Shown here piece by piece: positions 39,101 through 48,017 of a stretch of DNA of 64,000 bases. A program made the translations under genes and the position numbers. Under the pieces are notes generated by a model. That model was given only the letters and a program-made list of their open reading frames with translations, was not told where the DNA came from and did not search any database. This DNA is from Desmodesmus armatus. Its lineage: Eukaryota > Chlorophyta > Chlorophyceae > Sphaeropleales > Scenedesmaceae. Within the stretch, counting starts at the first letter, position 1, and the number at the start of each line of letters is the position of its first letter. The stretch lies in the NCBI GenBank assembly GCA_007449985.2, contig VIIQ02000106.1:1-64000 (forward strand), given 5' to 3'.

Positions 39101-41085
39101 CTTGTGCCGTAGGAGGTGCTGGCTGGACACAGGTGCCCTACTCAGGTTAGCGGCAAGTTCAGTAGAACCTCTTCGTGTGTACTGTGCTCGCTTTTCCTTT
39201 GTGCTTGTGTGCTGTGCGTACGTTCAGGCCAAGGTCCCTTGTCGGCTGTGCCGTTCCCTTGATACTGTGTGGACCTTGGTGCCCTGGCGGCGCCTTGGTT
39301 TAGTTTGGCTTGATTTCTTGTCCTGCGATGCTTGCTTGCTTGTTCCAGGGTTGAGCGTGGCTCCCCTGATGTGTCTGGAACGGGAGTGCACCATGCGCTA
39401 CATTCCCCTCCTTTTTTCTGCTTGTTCCAGGGTTGAACGCGGTTCCCCTGATGTCTGTCTGTCACAGGGACGTTTCATTCCCCTGTTCTTGTCTTGACTG
39501 AGGGTTGATCTGCTTCCCCTCCCAGTTGTTGTCCAGTTCTGTTCTGTTCTGTTCTGTCTTGCATTTCCGCTTGAGTGTCCTCTCTTGCTCTCTTCTGTTG
39601 TGTTTTTCGCAGTGTCGGCTGGTGTCTCTTCTGCATTGCCCACTTTGTGTGGTGTGCTGTGTTCCAGGCACCCCTGTGGCCTTGCAGATGCTTGTGGGGG
39701 TGTGTTGGCAGGGTGGGTGCAAAGTGTGTGTGGCTGGTGGGTTGTGTGTGTGTTGGGATATCGCTTCCTTCAATTTTTCTGCAGTGGTGCAGTCAGGAGG
39801 ATTTGAGGCGGGTACTGTCCTTCCGCTCTTCCTGCTCTGGGGGGGTAGGAGGCGTAGCCACGCAGTTGTCGAGCAGGCTGAGCGTTAGTCCAGCAGTTGG
39901 AGACTGACGTGTGTAGAGATGGGTGAGACTGCAGTGAGAATGCAGTGATCAGCCTGTTGTGGTGAAGTGGACACTATACAGTATCAGGATGTCGTGATGA
40001 GAGTGAGAAAGAAAGTGTATCAATTGGACAGCCTGCATGAAGCATGTGTCAGTGTGTCGGTCTACAGTGGATGTCGATGAGGTCGATACAGCAAGGATAC
40101 TCGGTTCCTGTGACTTCAGTACTCACTGTAACATGTGATGTGTGGTGTTGTGCAGTGTGGTGTGTTGAATGCAGATGAACGATTGTAACCGCTTACATCA
40201 AAAGGATCACTACATGGGGCAGCTGCCTGAAGCCTGCAGGCTGGCTCCCCCACTGCTTGACACTGTTCGAGGTGATGCAGCATAACTGGCTGATAGTCAA
40301 CAGTCTCTCTGGTCTGGTCACCCTTTCTCGGTGAAAGAGAGAGTGAATGAGGAGGGACTGGCTGGCTGGCATGAGCTCTGTGAGCGTCATTGCTGCAGGC
40401 ATATGCCTGTTTGTGCGTCTGCTCACCCACACAGAAGCTTCCTTTCACGCAATCTTTGCACGCCGTATCGCCATCTGAGTATGTTCCCTTGGGGCAGGCT
40501 GCATCAGCATAGCAGGCAGCAGCGGCAGGTAGGGCAGTTGCGGTTGCAGTTGCAGCCCAGGAGACTTGCATTGGGGCAAGGCTGCGCTGGCAATGATTGC
40601 CCAGAAGTGACACTAGGACAAAAGTGTGGTAGTACCCAGCATAGAGGGGGTGACAGCACAGAGGCAGCATGACGCAGCGGCAGTTGCATCTGCCCCTCAG
40701 CTCAAAAGGCTCAAACATGCTCAAAAAGCCTTCAACTCACCACATGAGCCAGATGCTTTGTCCACAAGCAGGTTATTTACGCATTTTGTGCACCGCAGTC
40801 CACCTTGCGTGCCTGCTTGCTGGCAGAAGCCAGCCATGCAACCAGCAGGACAGGATGCTGACTGCAGAAGCCTGCGGCCTTGCAGGTGACTGCTGCCCCT
40901 GTGACAATCGGTACATAGCGCCGTTGTTTATTCCAGCTTGGTGCAGGGTGCCTTTGATCGGGCAGGCCTGATTTGCGACTCAGCGACTGTATTTGTGCTG
41001 GAACTCTGGAAGTCCGTACTCACCAAGCGTCAGCTGCCGGGGCAAGCACTAGCGCTAAAACAAACATCAAGCTGGGCACTTGCAT
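23503..41085 (-). CDS. Large secreted cysteine-rich (GCC2/GCC3-like) surface protein, 27 exons
   Basis: Probably an extracellular-matrix or cell-surface protein of about 1,600 residues. Exons in order: 41024-41085, 40741-40871, 40427-40498, 36014-36112, 35244-35324, 34778-34865, 34243-34401, 33693-33923, 33273-33482, 32865-32987, 32478-32602, 31764-31958, 31224-31334, 30475-30907, 30042-30168, 29273-29717, 28938-28996, 28176-28647, 27539-27700, 27074-27223, 26585-26752, 26181-26361, 25525-25896, 24900-25154, 24309-24382, 23863-23996, 23503-23603. Exon 1 is a signal peptide (MQVPSLMFVLALVLAPAADA). Repeated ephrin-receptor-like CPxGxxS..GxxxCxxC modules follow, e.g. CPKGTYSDGDTACKDC, CPLGRTTGSTGATSQSEC, CLPGFGGDSCSACP. 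Exons 14 and 16 hold PAN/apple-like segments (FAECVAECDKRACQMVTYAY; KECLTACDDAGDRCSG). Exons 23-27 form a lectin-like Trp/Tyr-rich C-terminus ending YTYVFTN. Most introns are phase 1, as in shuffled modules. Frame slips occur in exons 5 and 22, and the exon 10-11 phase is unresolved. Confidence 0.82.
24708..24795. repeat. Inverted interstitial telomere-like repeats
   Basis: Three TTTAGGG-type units meet three CCCTAAA units head to head at about 24727 (ttagggtttagaccctaaac). Then ccctagcctgttgtcaacc is repeated, with a further telomere-like block between the copies (ccctaaaccct at about 24774). The segment lies in the intron between exons 24 and 25 of the cysteine-rich gene. Confidence 0.9.
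31560..31763 (-). repeat. Copies of cysteine-rich gene exon 12 3' edge
   Basis: Just downstream (in sense) of the exon-12 donor at 31763, the sequence tgcaa.tgcaag.ggatg.acgcaccagt.gg.catgg recurs at about 31577-31612. A more decayed trace is at about 31655-31680. It is the same kind of exon-edge copying as in the other genes, with weaker conservation. Confidence 0.55.
32636..32730 (-). repeat. SINE-like dispersed repeat, copy 1
   Basis: Shares with 55668-55770, in the same orientation, a ~60-bp core plus a 3' (TACTG)n tail, read on the minus strand. The core reads catgagcccctgactcgcct, then tgccgagattgggacgctg. Short blocks resemble tRNA promoter box A (TGACTCGCC) and box B (GATTGGGACGC). 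It lies in the intron between exons 10 and 11 of the cysteine-rich gene. Confidence 0.6.
34637..34710. other. Perfect 28-bp inverted repeat, 18-nt loop
   Basis: The arms are 34637-34664 and 34683-34710. The left arm begins ctccgcagtcactgtgcagc and is matched without mismatch by the right arm. It lies in intron 6 of the cysteine-rich gene, so it is transcribed and would fold into a strong hairpin. It could be a small-RNA precursor or a fold-back element. Confidence 0.9.
34990..35012. repeat. Short interstitial CCCTAAA tract
   Basis: aaaccctaaaccctaaattc. Another short, imperfect tract lies at about 35775-35800 (aaaccctaatcctaaaaccc). Both are intronic in the cysteine-rich gene. Confidence 0.85.
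36126..36205. repeat. CAG-rich microsatellite
   Basis: About 20 CAG/CAG-like units with GAG and AGG interruptions, just upstream (in sense of the minus gene) of exon 4, which starts at 36112. It is intronic. Confidence 0.85.
36603..36765 (+). repeat. Repeat A1 (left end of split-repeat element)
   Basis: Matches 38704-38866 with about half a dozen substitutions, then the two diverge abruptly at the ...cattggtggtg... end. Confidence 0.9.
37149..38543 (+). CDS. Gln-rich coiled-coil protein of the split-repeat element (gag-like)
   Basis: A single uninterrupted 464-codon frame beginning MVRILPYGFGRFVEVDEQFL, with no introns, unlike the host genes. Residues ~25-290 are an almost continuous Gln/Leu heptad coiled coil (about 25% Gln). 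An internal motif recurs three times: DQLSAEAHQWYEL, DQLTAEVQHWYGK and DSMAAELQLWRQW. This suggests growth by internal duplication. The C-terminal third is Ser/Gly/Ala-rich and probably disordered. Its position between repeats A1 and B1 matches where a gag-type ORF would be. It has no zinc knuckle. The alternative is an ordinary cellular coiled-coil gene captured between repeats. Confidence 0.65.
   Translation: MVRILPYGFGRFVEVDEQFLTQGSQSRQLQHAEAERAAAQEQASQLQRQLELSEQRAQQLEQLLQQAESQQDQLSAEAHQWYELSKLLQDRLQQQSLGQEQQLQQEVTKLQQQLEHSNSRSEQLEQQLQCSQQKLQCAEQQAQQQQLQYNQRERLQLQEQQDQCIQLQFQVIQLQTQVIQVQSQLEQTQQQSQQQQCRLQDQLEATQQSVQPLQQQVRQLQQDLQLSQHQLHEAASMHDQLTAEVQHWYGKACSSQAELRQVQQQHDSMAAELQLWRQWAAQQQQLDAPQQFDSQEAGTPPGYPPLAAPSASSGCSSPVSAAAFSSSSGNSSPVTASPSGSNSPVSLAPSGSGGWQDDAFDDKRHTLAHNSSVMPLVVAPVGGSEDFAVVLSPSVSCLALASGGFSGAFVFGGYASAAPQVRSRVGLPFSAAAAAAQPVQLPERTAGGLDQVPWSRSVGGPGPP
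38666..38866 (+). repeat. Internal B1-A2 junction of split-repeat element
   Basis: B1 (38666-38701) is followed after 2 bp by A2 (38704-38866). In PAT-like elements the internal B1A2 unit is thought to template the joining of the ends of a circular intermediate. Confidence 0.8.
38870..40179 (+). other. Spacer of split-repeat element, T/G-rich, no conserved ORF
   Basis: Pyrimidine-rich on +, with two ~75-bp imperfect tandem units (ttccagggttga.cg.gg.tc, then cccctgatgt) at about 39345 and 39428, a third partial one at about 39500, and a (TTCTG)n run near 39539. Frames here (about 100-160 codons, Cys/Leu/Val-rich) look like composition artefacts. Confidence 0.6.
40180..40215 (+). repeat. Repeat B2 (right end of split-repeat element)
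   Basis: Thirty-six bases matching 38666-38701 with one substitution. It is followed directly by host intron sequence leading to exon 3 of the cysteine-rich gene (in sense, upstream). Confidence 0.9.
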
Positions 41086-41089
41086 GGTC

Positions 41090-44084
41090 GCTGTGTCAGG
41101 AAGCGGCTTGGTGAGCCCGGTGGGAACTAATTAAGTACGATGTTCTGTGCACGTTCACAAATACGACCTCATTGATACACATTTGCACTAAACACAATAG
41201 GTTGATATCGTGAGTAATGAGAAGACAACATCTGAGGAGTGGTGAACATCATTGTGAGCAGGTGAATGGCGTGGTGTTAAACTCAATACCCAAACCCTAT
41301 ACAGTACTGGAGCGGACTGGACTCTGGTCGTAGCATCCAGAATGATCAGCATATCATCATGCACAGAAAGCTCATGTCTGGGCTGAGGCATCTCGTACGG
41401 CAACATGCTTTACGCTCAGGTCGCCTCACCGGCATGCCGGTTATGACATCCCCATTCTTCTGCTGCAATCTGCAGCCGCAAACACGAACATTGGAATTTA
41501 TGAAAGAAGACATGTTGATGACATTCGGGGTGCCGCGAATGGTGCTGCTGTTGTCCTTGCCATGTGTTCCCAGTGGGAACTTCCGATTTCCTTTCCTGGG
41601 CCTCGGGGCTCTGTGTGGATAGATGGGCTAGTCAGGGCATTTGTGGTCTCCTCAATGGGGAAACATGACAAACAAGAGCAGTGTGCATTTGATGTTGCTC
41701 AGGGCAAATTTGTCTCTGGTCTCATGCTCAGGGCAAAATTCTCTCATGTGTGTTGGGGCCTCAACAGGGACAGGCGCGTTGACGAGTCCAACCTTTCCTG
41801 CAATTACCACCTGCTGATGGGATTGTGCCCTGCTGTTGTGTAGGACTGCACCATGATGACACAGTCTTGGCTTTCAAGGCTTTGCAAGGCATGCAGCAGT
41901 GCCAGTACTAGCACCCTGATCACCCTTACTCAGCCAGAAACAGACCCGCGGCTTGTGTTTTTGCCCTTCAAAGACAGTTCATTTACAACACCAGTTGTGT
42001 ATAGACACAGGGAGTGCATCCAGCCGATGTAACGTGATGCACACGTGTGATCGCCACGACACCAGCACAAGGCTGCTGGCTGCTCACACTGCTGTGACAG
42101 CCATCCACACCAAACAGAGCAGTCCTGCTGGCCAAATACAATCCTGCTCCAGAAAAAGGCAAGTCATGCCACGCTTGATCGGAGTGGGCTGCCAAAGGAC
42201 CGCACACAACAAGGTGTGGAGCTGCCAGCATACGTGTACACAAACAACAACAGAACAGACGACTCTACTGGTGCTGTGCTATACAACGTAGACACACGGG
42301 TGACGCAACATGACGGGAGGAGGGGCAGGTTCCCCACCCTCAAAAAGCTGTGCTCATGACCAAACCACACAGCAACTTGACCAGCCACGTTGCACAACCT
42401 ACAACAGGCATCGCTGACGCCCCCTTCCCACCAACAAACCTTGCACGATATGACAGTGCAGGAACATCTTGGGGATGCTCAAGACCACAGCATGCTGGCA
42501 CACGCCCAAACACCACAGCTCTTCGAAGCACACTCCTCAGGAGTCGCGCTCTTTTGTCTTCTCTTCAACGACGACTCTCAAGCCAGTATTCTCGTAACCC
42601 AGACCAAAAGGCAACTCTGTGCATCAGCGAGTCAGCAACAGGTGAACCCAGCTCCCCCTCCTCTATTGTACAAAACTGTCCGTGTCTGCGTAACTCTGCA
42701 GACAAGCAAAACAAATGCATACCAGCTCACAAAGTGCCTGCAGCCACATGTGCAGTGAGCCCACAGCACAGTGAGCAGCCAGCCGCCGGGCAGCACACAA
42801 CCAACACAACACCCGCAGCCAGCACATGCTGCACTCTCCTCATCGGGGTGGTGTACTGCGCCAGCAACAGCTGCCCACCTGTTGTGATGCAATCCTCTTC
42901 ACTGCTTGTAGTGCCTTCTGCTACTGCTTGTGGTCCCCGCACTGCTTGAAGTCAACCCCTCCACACACCAATCATACATGACGTCATGTGCACGGTCAGT
43001 CTGCGCACCTGGGAACCTCAACCGAACCATCTGACAAGCCTTTGCCAATGCGGTGAAAGCAAGGGGCGCCACATTTCGCCACATCCATGCGGATAGGGAG
43101 GCAGCCGGCAATCACTGTGCAAGCCGCTTCTGCAGGCGCAGCTCAGCACATCCAATCTGCTCTTGCAAAGTGTAGGTGCCGCTTGCAATGCCACTCAGCC
43201 CTCCACATTCAATGTACAGCAAGCAATGAACACAGAAAGGCTCATGTGCCACACACCTCGCACACCACCGCATGCAGGACACCCATGTATGGCACATCCA
43301 TGGCAACATGGACACCCAAAAAGCGCAGCGCCCGTGCTGTGTCCCTCGAGCGCACATACCCACACAGAGCGCACATACCCACACATGGCATAACGGCAGG
43401 GCAACTGCAAGGCACGCAAGTCATAGAGTACTACTTTACAACGTGCATGTACCTGCTGAAGGACGCAGCACAAACGACGAGCTAGGACGCATGCGGCACG
43501 ATACAAACGCCATGCTTCGCACATCAATGACGGTCCAAAAAGCAGCTTTCACACGCACAAAACAAGGCGACAGACACACTATGCAGCACCCTTACTGCTT
43601 TCATTCTCAGGGGTGGGCCAGCCCGCAAGCCCCGCTGCTACTTGCAAGAAAGGGAAAACACATCACTCATAACCGGTGAGACGCTTCAGGCGCGGTACGC
43701 AAAATCGCCTCTGATGAGGCTAGCAGCCATCCGACAACCCACATGCCAGACAGACACACCACAAATCTCCAGCCATAACCACAGGCCTAGCACCCCTAGG
43801 GAAGGTGTATGTAGGCGCGCCTGCTGAATAGCAGGTTAAAACAAGCTGCAAGGCCAGGGATGCAATAAAGCACTCCCCAGCAGCTCACTGTGCTCTACCA
43901 TGGACTGTGCAGGCACTGGCGCAAGGCACCCTTGAACAAGCAGATCCGCAGCAACAAGCCTGGCAGCGCCCCATGACAACAGCAGAGCAGGCGGCAACGA
44001 CAACTGCACAAGGACACTCAACCCTTTCTGACAGACACAACAGCCGCAGCAAAGCGCAAACTGCCATGGCGTGATGCGGCAGGC
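41090..44084. other. Gap with no recognised gene
   Basis: This is the 5' flank of the cysteine-rich gene and a gene-poor 3 kb. The longest frame (42350-42949, +, 199 codons) is Ser/Thr/Pro/Cys-rich with no recognised domain and no splice support. A-C-rich stretches and a doublet containing gcacatacccacaca (about 43351-43386) are visible. Confidence 0.45.
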
Positions 44085-46060
44085 CTAGAAGGCCAGCAAG
44101 AGCAACCAGATGCTGATACTGGAAAAAAAGGGTCCGGTATCAGGGAGGTGACCAGGCATGGGGCTGTGGCCAGCACAGAGGGGTGCTGAGTGACTGTTGC
44201 TAAGGGCAATCCACATGTCACTGATGCAGCAACGGGCTGCACAGCACCAACTGAGCAGGACACCAGCCAGCACAACTAGGCAGGACAGCCGAGCACGTCA
44301 GCTGATAGAACGGCGATACAAGGGGGCCAGGCATGCATGCTGCTGTGTGACGCAGACGCACATGCACACATACGTCAACAGCGCACGATGCAGGCCATGC
44401 TGACAACAACTCAACAAGGCAAGGCACCTACAGCATGGGTCACACCCTGGCTTGCTGGTGCACCACCATGCCAGCAATTGGCATGCACAACCGTGCAAGC
44501 AGTACGCTCGCAACTACTGCAACCCCTGATGCCGAGCACTTGATGTACCCAGCAGGGCGGGGTGGCATACGTAGACATGCAGCCAGCCTGTCGGTGGACA
44601 AGTAAGAGGACTCATACTGCCCACATGACAGAGGCGCGATGCAGGAGCCTCTGCCTGAGTGACCATGCACATGTAGGCAACCCAAGGGTACAAGCCAATC
44701 AGGGTGGAAAACGCATTGTGCACAGGCATTGTGCACACCCAAGCCCTCAAGCCGAATGCAATGCATCCAGATAACCAGCCTGCCCCCATGGGTGCCCTGC
44801 GGGACAGCTGCTGCTGTCTGCTGCTGCAATGCTGGTCCTGCCTCCTGCACCCATGGACTTCACTGGCACGCGCCAACCGCCGTAGAAGACACGTTTACTC
44901 CAGCACAGCTGCATGCTGCACGTTCCCGTCCTCAGGCTGCAGGAAGTGTGTGCTGACTCCCTTGCTCCGCTGTGGCCCTGCTGCACTGCTGTGCGCGCAG
45001 GGGATGCAGCTGCTGCTCGCTGCTGCATGCGTGCAAAGCACAGCCTCTTACAGGCTCTTGATCATGGACCTGTAGGAAAGGCAGGGCACCCACGAAATGG
45101 CCAGCTCAGCACAGCGCAGCAGGCCGAGTGTGCATGGTGCTGTGCTGGTGCACACACAGACATGTTGATGGCCAAAACACTGCAGCTCAGCCCCGACGTC
45201 CTGCAGATGCTTGTTAGGTACAAGGAAAACAGTAGTACTTACCAGTAGTCGTATGGATCCATGCCGTGGACCTTGTATGGTCGCCGCTGCTGGCCCTGCT
45301 GGTTCTGGTGCTGCTGTGCTGCAGTGGGTGACTCAGCATCTGCCATGTTGCTGCAGGTTGGGCTGCTGCTGTGCAGGGACTCTGCAGAGAGCAAGGACAT
45401 GAAAATACCAGGCAAACAACATCGGGCATGAGCTACGAAGTTACAGGGCAGAAATGACAGGGCAGACTGCATCCACTGATTGTAGTAGCTTGCTGCAGCA
45501 GTTGCAATGTGCTGGATCTGTCACAGGGGCCACGTGTGGCCAGTCCGAATGCCAAGGACTGCATGTATTCAGCATGCACTAACACACCCGACATGCGGCA
45601 GAGCTACTGGGCGACTGTGCTGCCACAACAGTCAGAATTTCAGGTGGTGGCATCTGCAACGTGACTGTCCGCTGCATGCCGCGCCACACGGCTCACTCTC
45701 CGGGCAAACAGCTTTCATCTTCTTCAAGTACAATATTGAACACACCTGACAGGCTTCCTGCGCCCTCCAGAGTGTAATGGGTTGGCAGCGACGTGCTCGC
45801 TCGGAGCTGCTCAGGCTCGGCCCCTTGCCGACCATCTGCGGCATAAAACAGACAGATCAAGGCTCAGGCAGCTCACGCTGAGGCCTGACGGTCCATAGAG
45901 TTCGCCACGTAGCAGACCGAGGAGCGTGCCCTGAAAACTCACCACCAATGTCCATGGCCGCTGCGGGCCTCAAGGCAGGGTGTGAAGGATGTGTATGGCT
46001 GATTTCCTTGCTGGAAGGCCCGCTGAGAGTGCGCCAGAGCTGGTTCATGGCAATCCTCAT
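44085..46060 (-). CDS. Small unidentified protein, possibly tail-anchored
   Basis: Exons with matching phases are 45943-46060, 45746-45835 and 45243-45381; a possible last exon is 44085-44118. The joined product is about 126 residues. It starts MRIAMNQLWRTLSG, continues through GAEPEQLRASTSLPTHYTLE, a Gln-rich stretch (QQHQNQQGQQRR) and PYKVHGMDPYDY, and would end CISIWLLLLAF with a hydrophobic tail. The first three exons are well supported by GTGAGT, GTGTGT and GTAAGT donors and CAG acceptors. The 34-bp last exon is supported only by phase and a stop, so the hydrophobic end is tentative. An internal ATG (MADAESPTAAQQ) is an alternative start. No family is recognised. It is transcribed in the same direction as the eIF2D gene just upstream, whose stop is at 46371. 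Confidence 0.5.
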
Positions 46061-46370
46061 TGCATACCGTGCTCAAGAGTGCGTCTGTGGAGCTTGTTTT
46101 AGTCACAATTGATACTTCTGGTGTTGTTGATGGACAATGACACCGACATCGCATGGACAGTGGCCTGTCCGAGGCTCACCAGGCCGAAACCTAAGTAACA
46201 CTCTCCAACATGCAGACGACGCCGCACAGTCACATTGCATGTCATGGCAGTGTTCGCATTGATGGGTCAGGTGTGAGTTCACGTTAGGAAGCAATCTCTG
46301 TCCATGACAGTAGATCGAGTTGATGTGCGGCGTTACCATGCACTCAATGGTTCAAAAGCCACCACTGTAA

Positions 46371-47981
46371 TCACTTCTTGACCAGGAAGTACTTCTTGGG
46401 AATGCCATACACTTTCATGAGGTGGTCAGGCAACTTCTCAATCCAGCTCCCCTGCGCACCAAGCAGCAGCAGCAGCAACACAACCAGTTTGCCTAGCCAC
46501 CGCAACATGCTGGATCCACCCTCTCTGTGTTCAATATGCAAAACTATCTGAGCATGCATGAGTAAACAACAACGCACTTGACAGCAGCCAACACCCACCT
46601 GCAGTATCACGGCCTGTCCAGAGTTGCTCTTGCCTGGCAGGTCTTCCAGAGTAGTGCTGCAAGCAAACTTGCGCTGACACTCCGATGCAAGGGCGCAGGG
46701 GTCCACCCTGCACGGGGGGGGGGGGGAGCAGTTTGGGGGGGGGGGGAGCATTTTGGGGGGGGGGGGGGGGGAATGAGACGATACATGAGCCAACACACCA
46801 GGGGGAAGGGGGGCGGGGGAGGGGGGAGGGGGAGACAGCACACTTCTAAGACAACATACAGCAGAGGGGATCAGTGCAGGGTGTCTTTGCTGGAACCAAT
46901 TGCTGCACGCCCAGTGTATGTTCAGCAGAGATAGGTGCATGTAGAGAGCCGCACTTGAAAACAATCCTGCAAAGGTAGTCAACCAAAGACAGGAGTCAAC
47001 CAATGTTGGAGACAGCAGCTGGCTGCAACACCACACATTTGCATGGTTGCTTCTCATTACTGCATAGTCAGACTGCCCATGTGTCACGCAAGCACCCTCA
47101 AGGCAACTGCTCAATCCAACCAGCACCAACGAGGCCTCGTTGGCACACAATGAGTGTACACCACGCGACTGTGATCACTTATGGCTGCTTGCGCAGCTAA
47201 GCGGACCTTTGAAGACCCAGCAGCAGCGCCAACACTGCTCCCAGCACAAGGCAGCATACTGCGGCTCGACTTCACATGCTCCTGCCCACAGCATTCTATG
47301 GCGCACCTGCATAGGGCCTGAACCCAAAACTGAGGCACAAAAGCAATGCCTGGTGGCAATACAACAATGTCTACCCACACTCACTAACTTGGCAGGTGTG
47401 GGTGGAAGCTGTAGGGCACCCAGCAGAACTTCCATTCCGTTTCATGAGGAATCTGTGATGCTGTACTGCTGTACAGCAGCACACACGAGTGTACTGCAGC
47501 TGTGCTACTGCCAGCTGTACTTCTGTACCAACTCCTACAGCGCTATACTGCCGGCAATACAGCCCAGTCACTCACAGGAATGCCTCCACTCCCACGACCT
47601 TGGTGATGAATTTGTTGCCCTGCCGCCGCTCCCCACTGATCTGCACTGCGGGGGGGCTGCCCTTGCGCAGCACCTGCATGCGACCCCTGCTGATGCGAGT
47701 CTGCTGTGAGCAGCGCTTCACAAACGCGTCACGAAGGTTGGCCTGGGGGGTCCGGGGGGGGGGGGGGGATACGGCAAGGGGGGGGGGGGATGCGGCAAGG
47801 GGGGGGGGGGGGGGGGGGGGGGGAGGCGATGGGGGGGGGGCACCATTCCGTCCACTTGCAGGGGGGGAGGGGGGGGAAGGGGCACAGCACCTGCATGCTA
47901 CCCCTGCTGATGCGAGTCTGCTGGGAACAGCGCTTCACAAACGCGTCACGAAGGTTTGCCTAGGGGGAGCAAGGGCGGCGG

Positions 47982-48017
<36 letters not shown>

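Larger units (their letters stand above)
36603..40215 (+). mobile_element. Retroelement-like insertion with split direct repeats (DIRS/PAT-like, non-autonomous)
   Basis: Two different direct repeats are arranged A1 - ORF - B1 A2 - spacer - B2. A is ~160 bp (36603-36765 and 38704-38866, starting tgtagcgt.cttattggtg, only a few mismatches). B is 36 bp (38666-38701 and 40180-40215, cgattgtaaccgcttacatc onward, one mismatch). B1 and A2 are only 2 bp apart. This A1...B1A2...B2 order is the split-direct-repeat architecture known for PAT-like members of the DIRS tyrosine-recombinase retroelements, reported in green algae. The element sits in intron 3 of the minus-strand cysteine-rich gene, on the opposite strand. 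It encodes only a coiled-coil, gag-like protein; I see no reverse transcriptase, RNase H, methyltransferase or tyrosine recombinase, so it would be non-autonomous. No target-site duplication is evident, as expected for that group. The class assignment is inference from repeat layout. Confidence 0.65.

Noticed and set aside
42350..42949. 199-codon plus frame as a gene
   Set aside because: Low-complexity Ser/Thr/Pro/Cys composition, no domain, no splice partners, and several overlapping frames of similar length.
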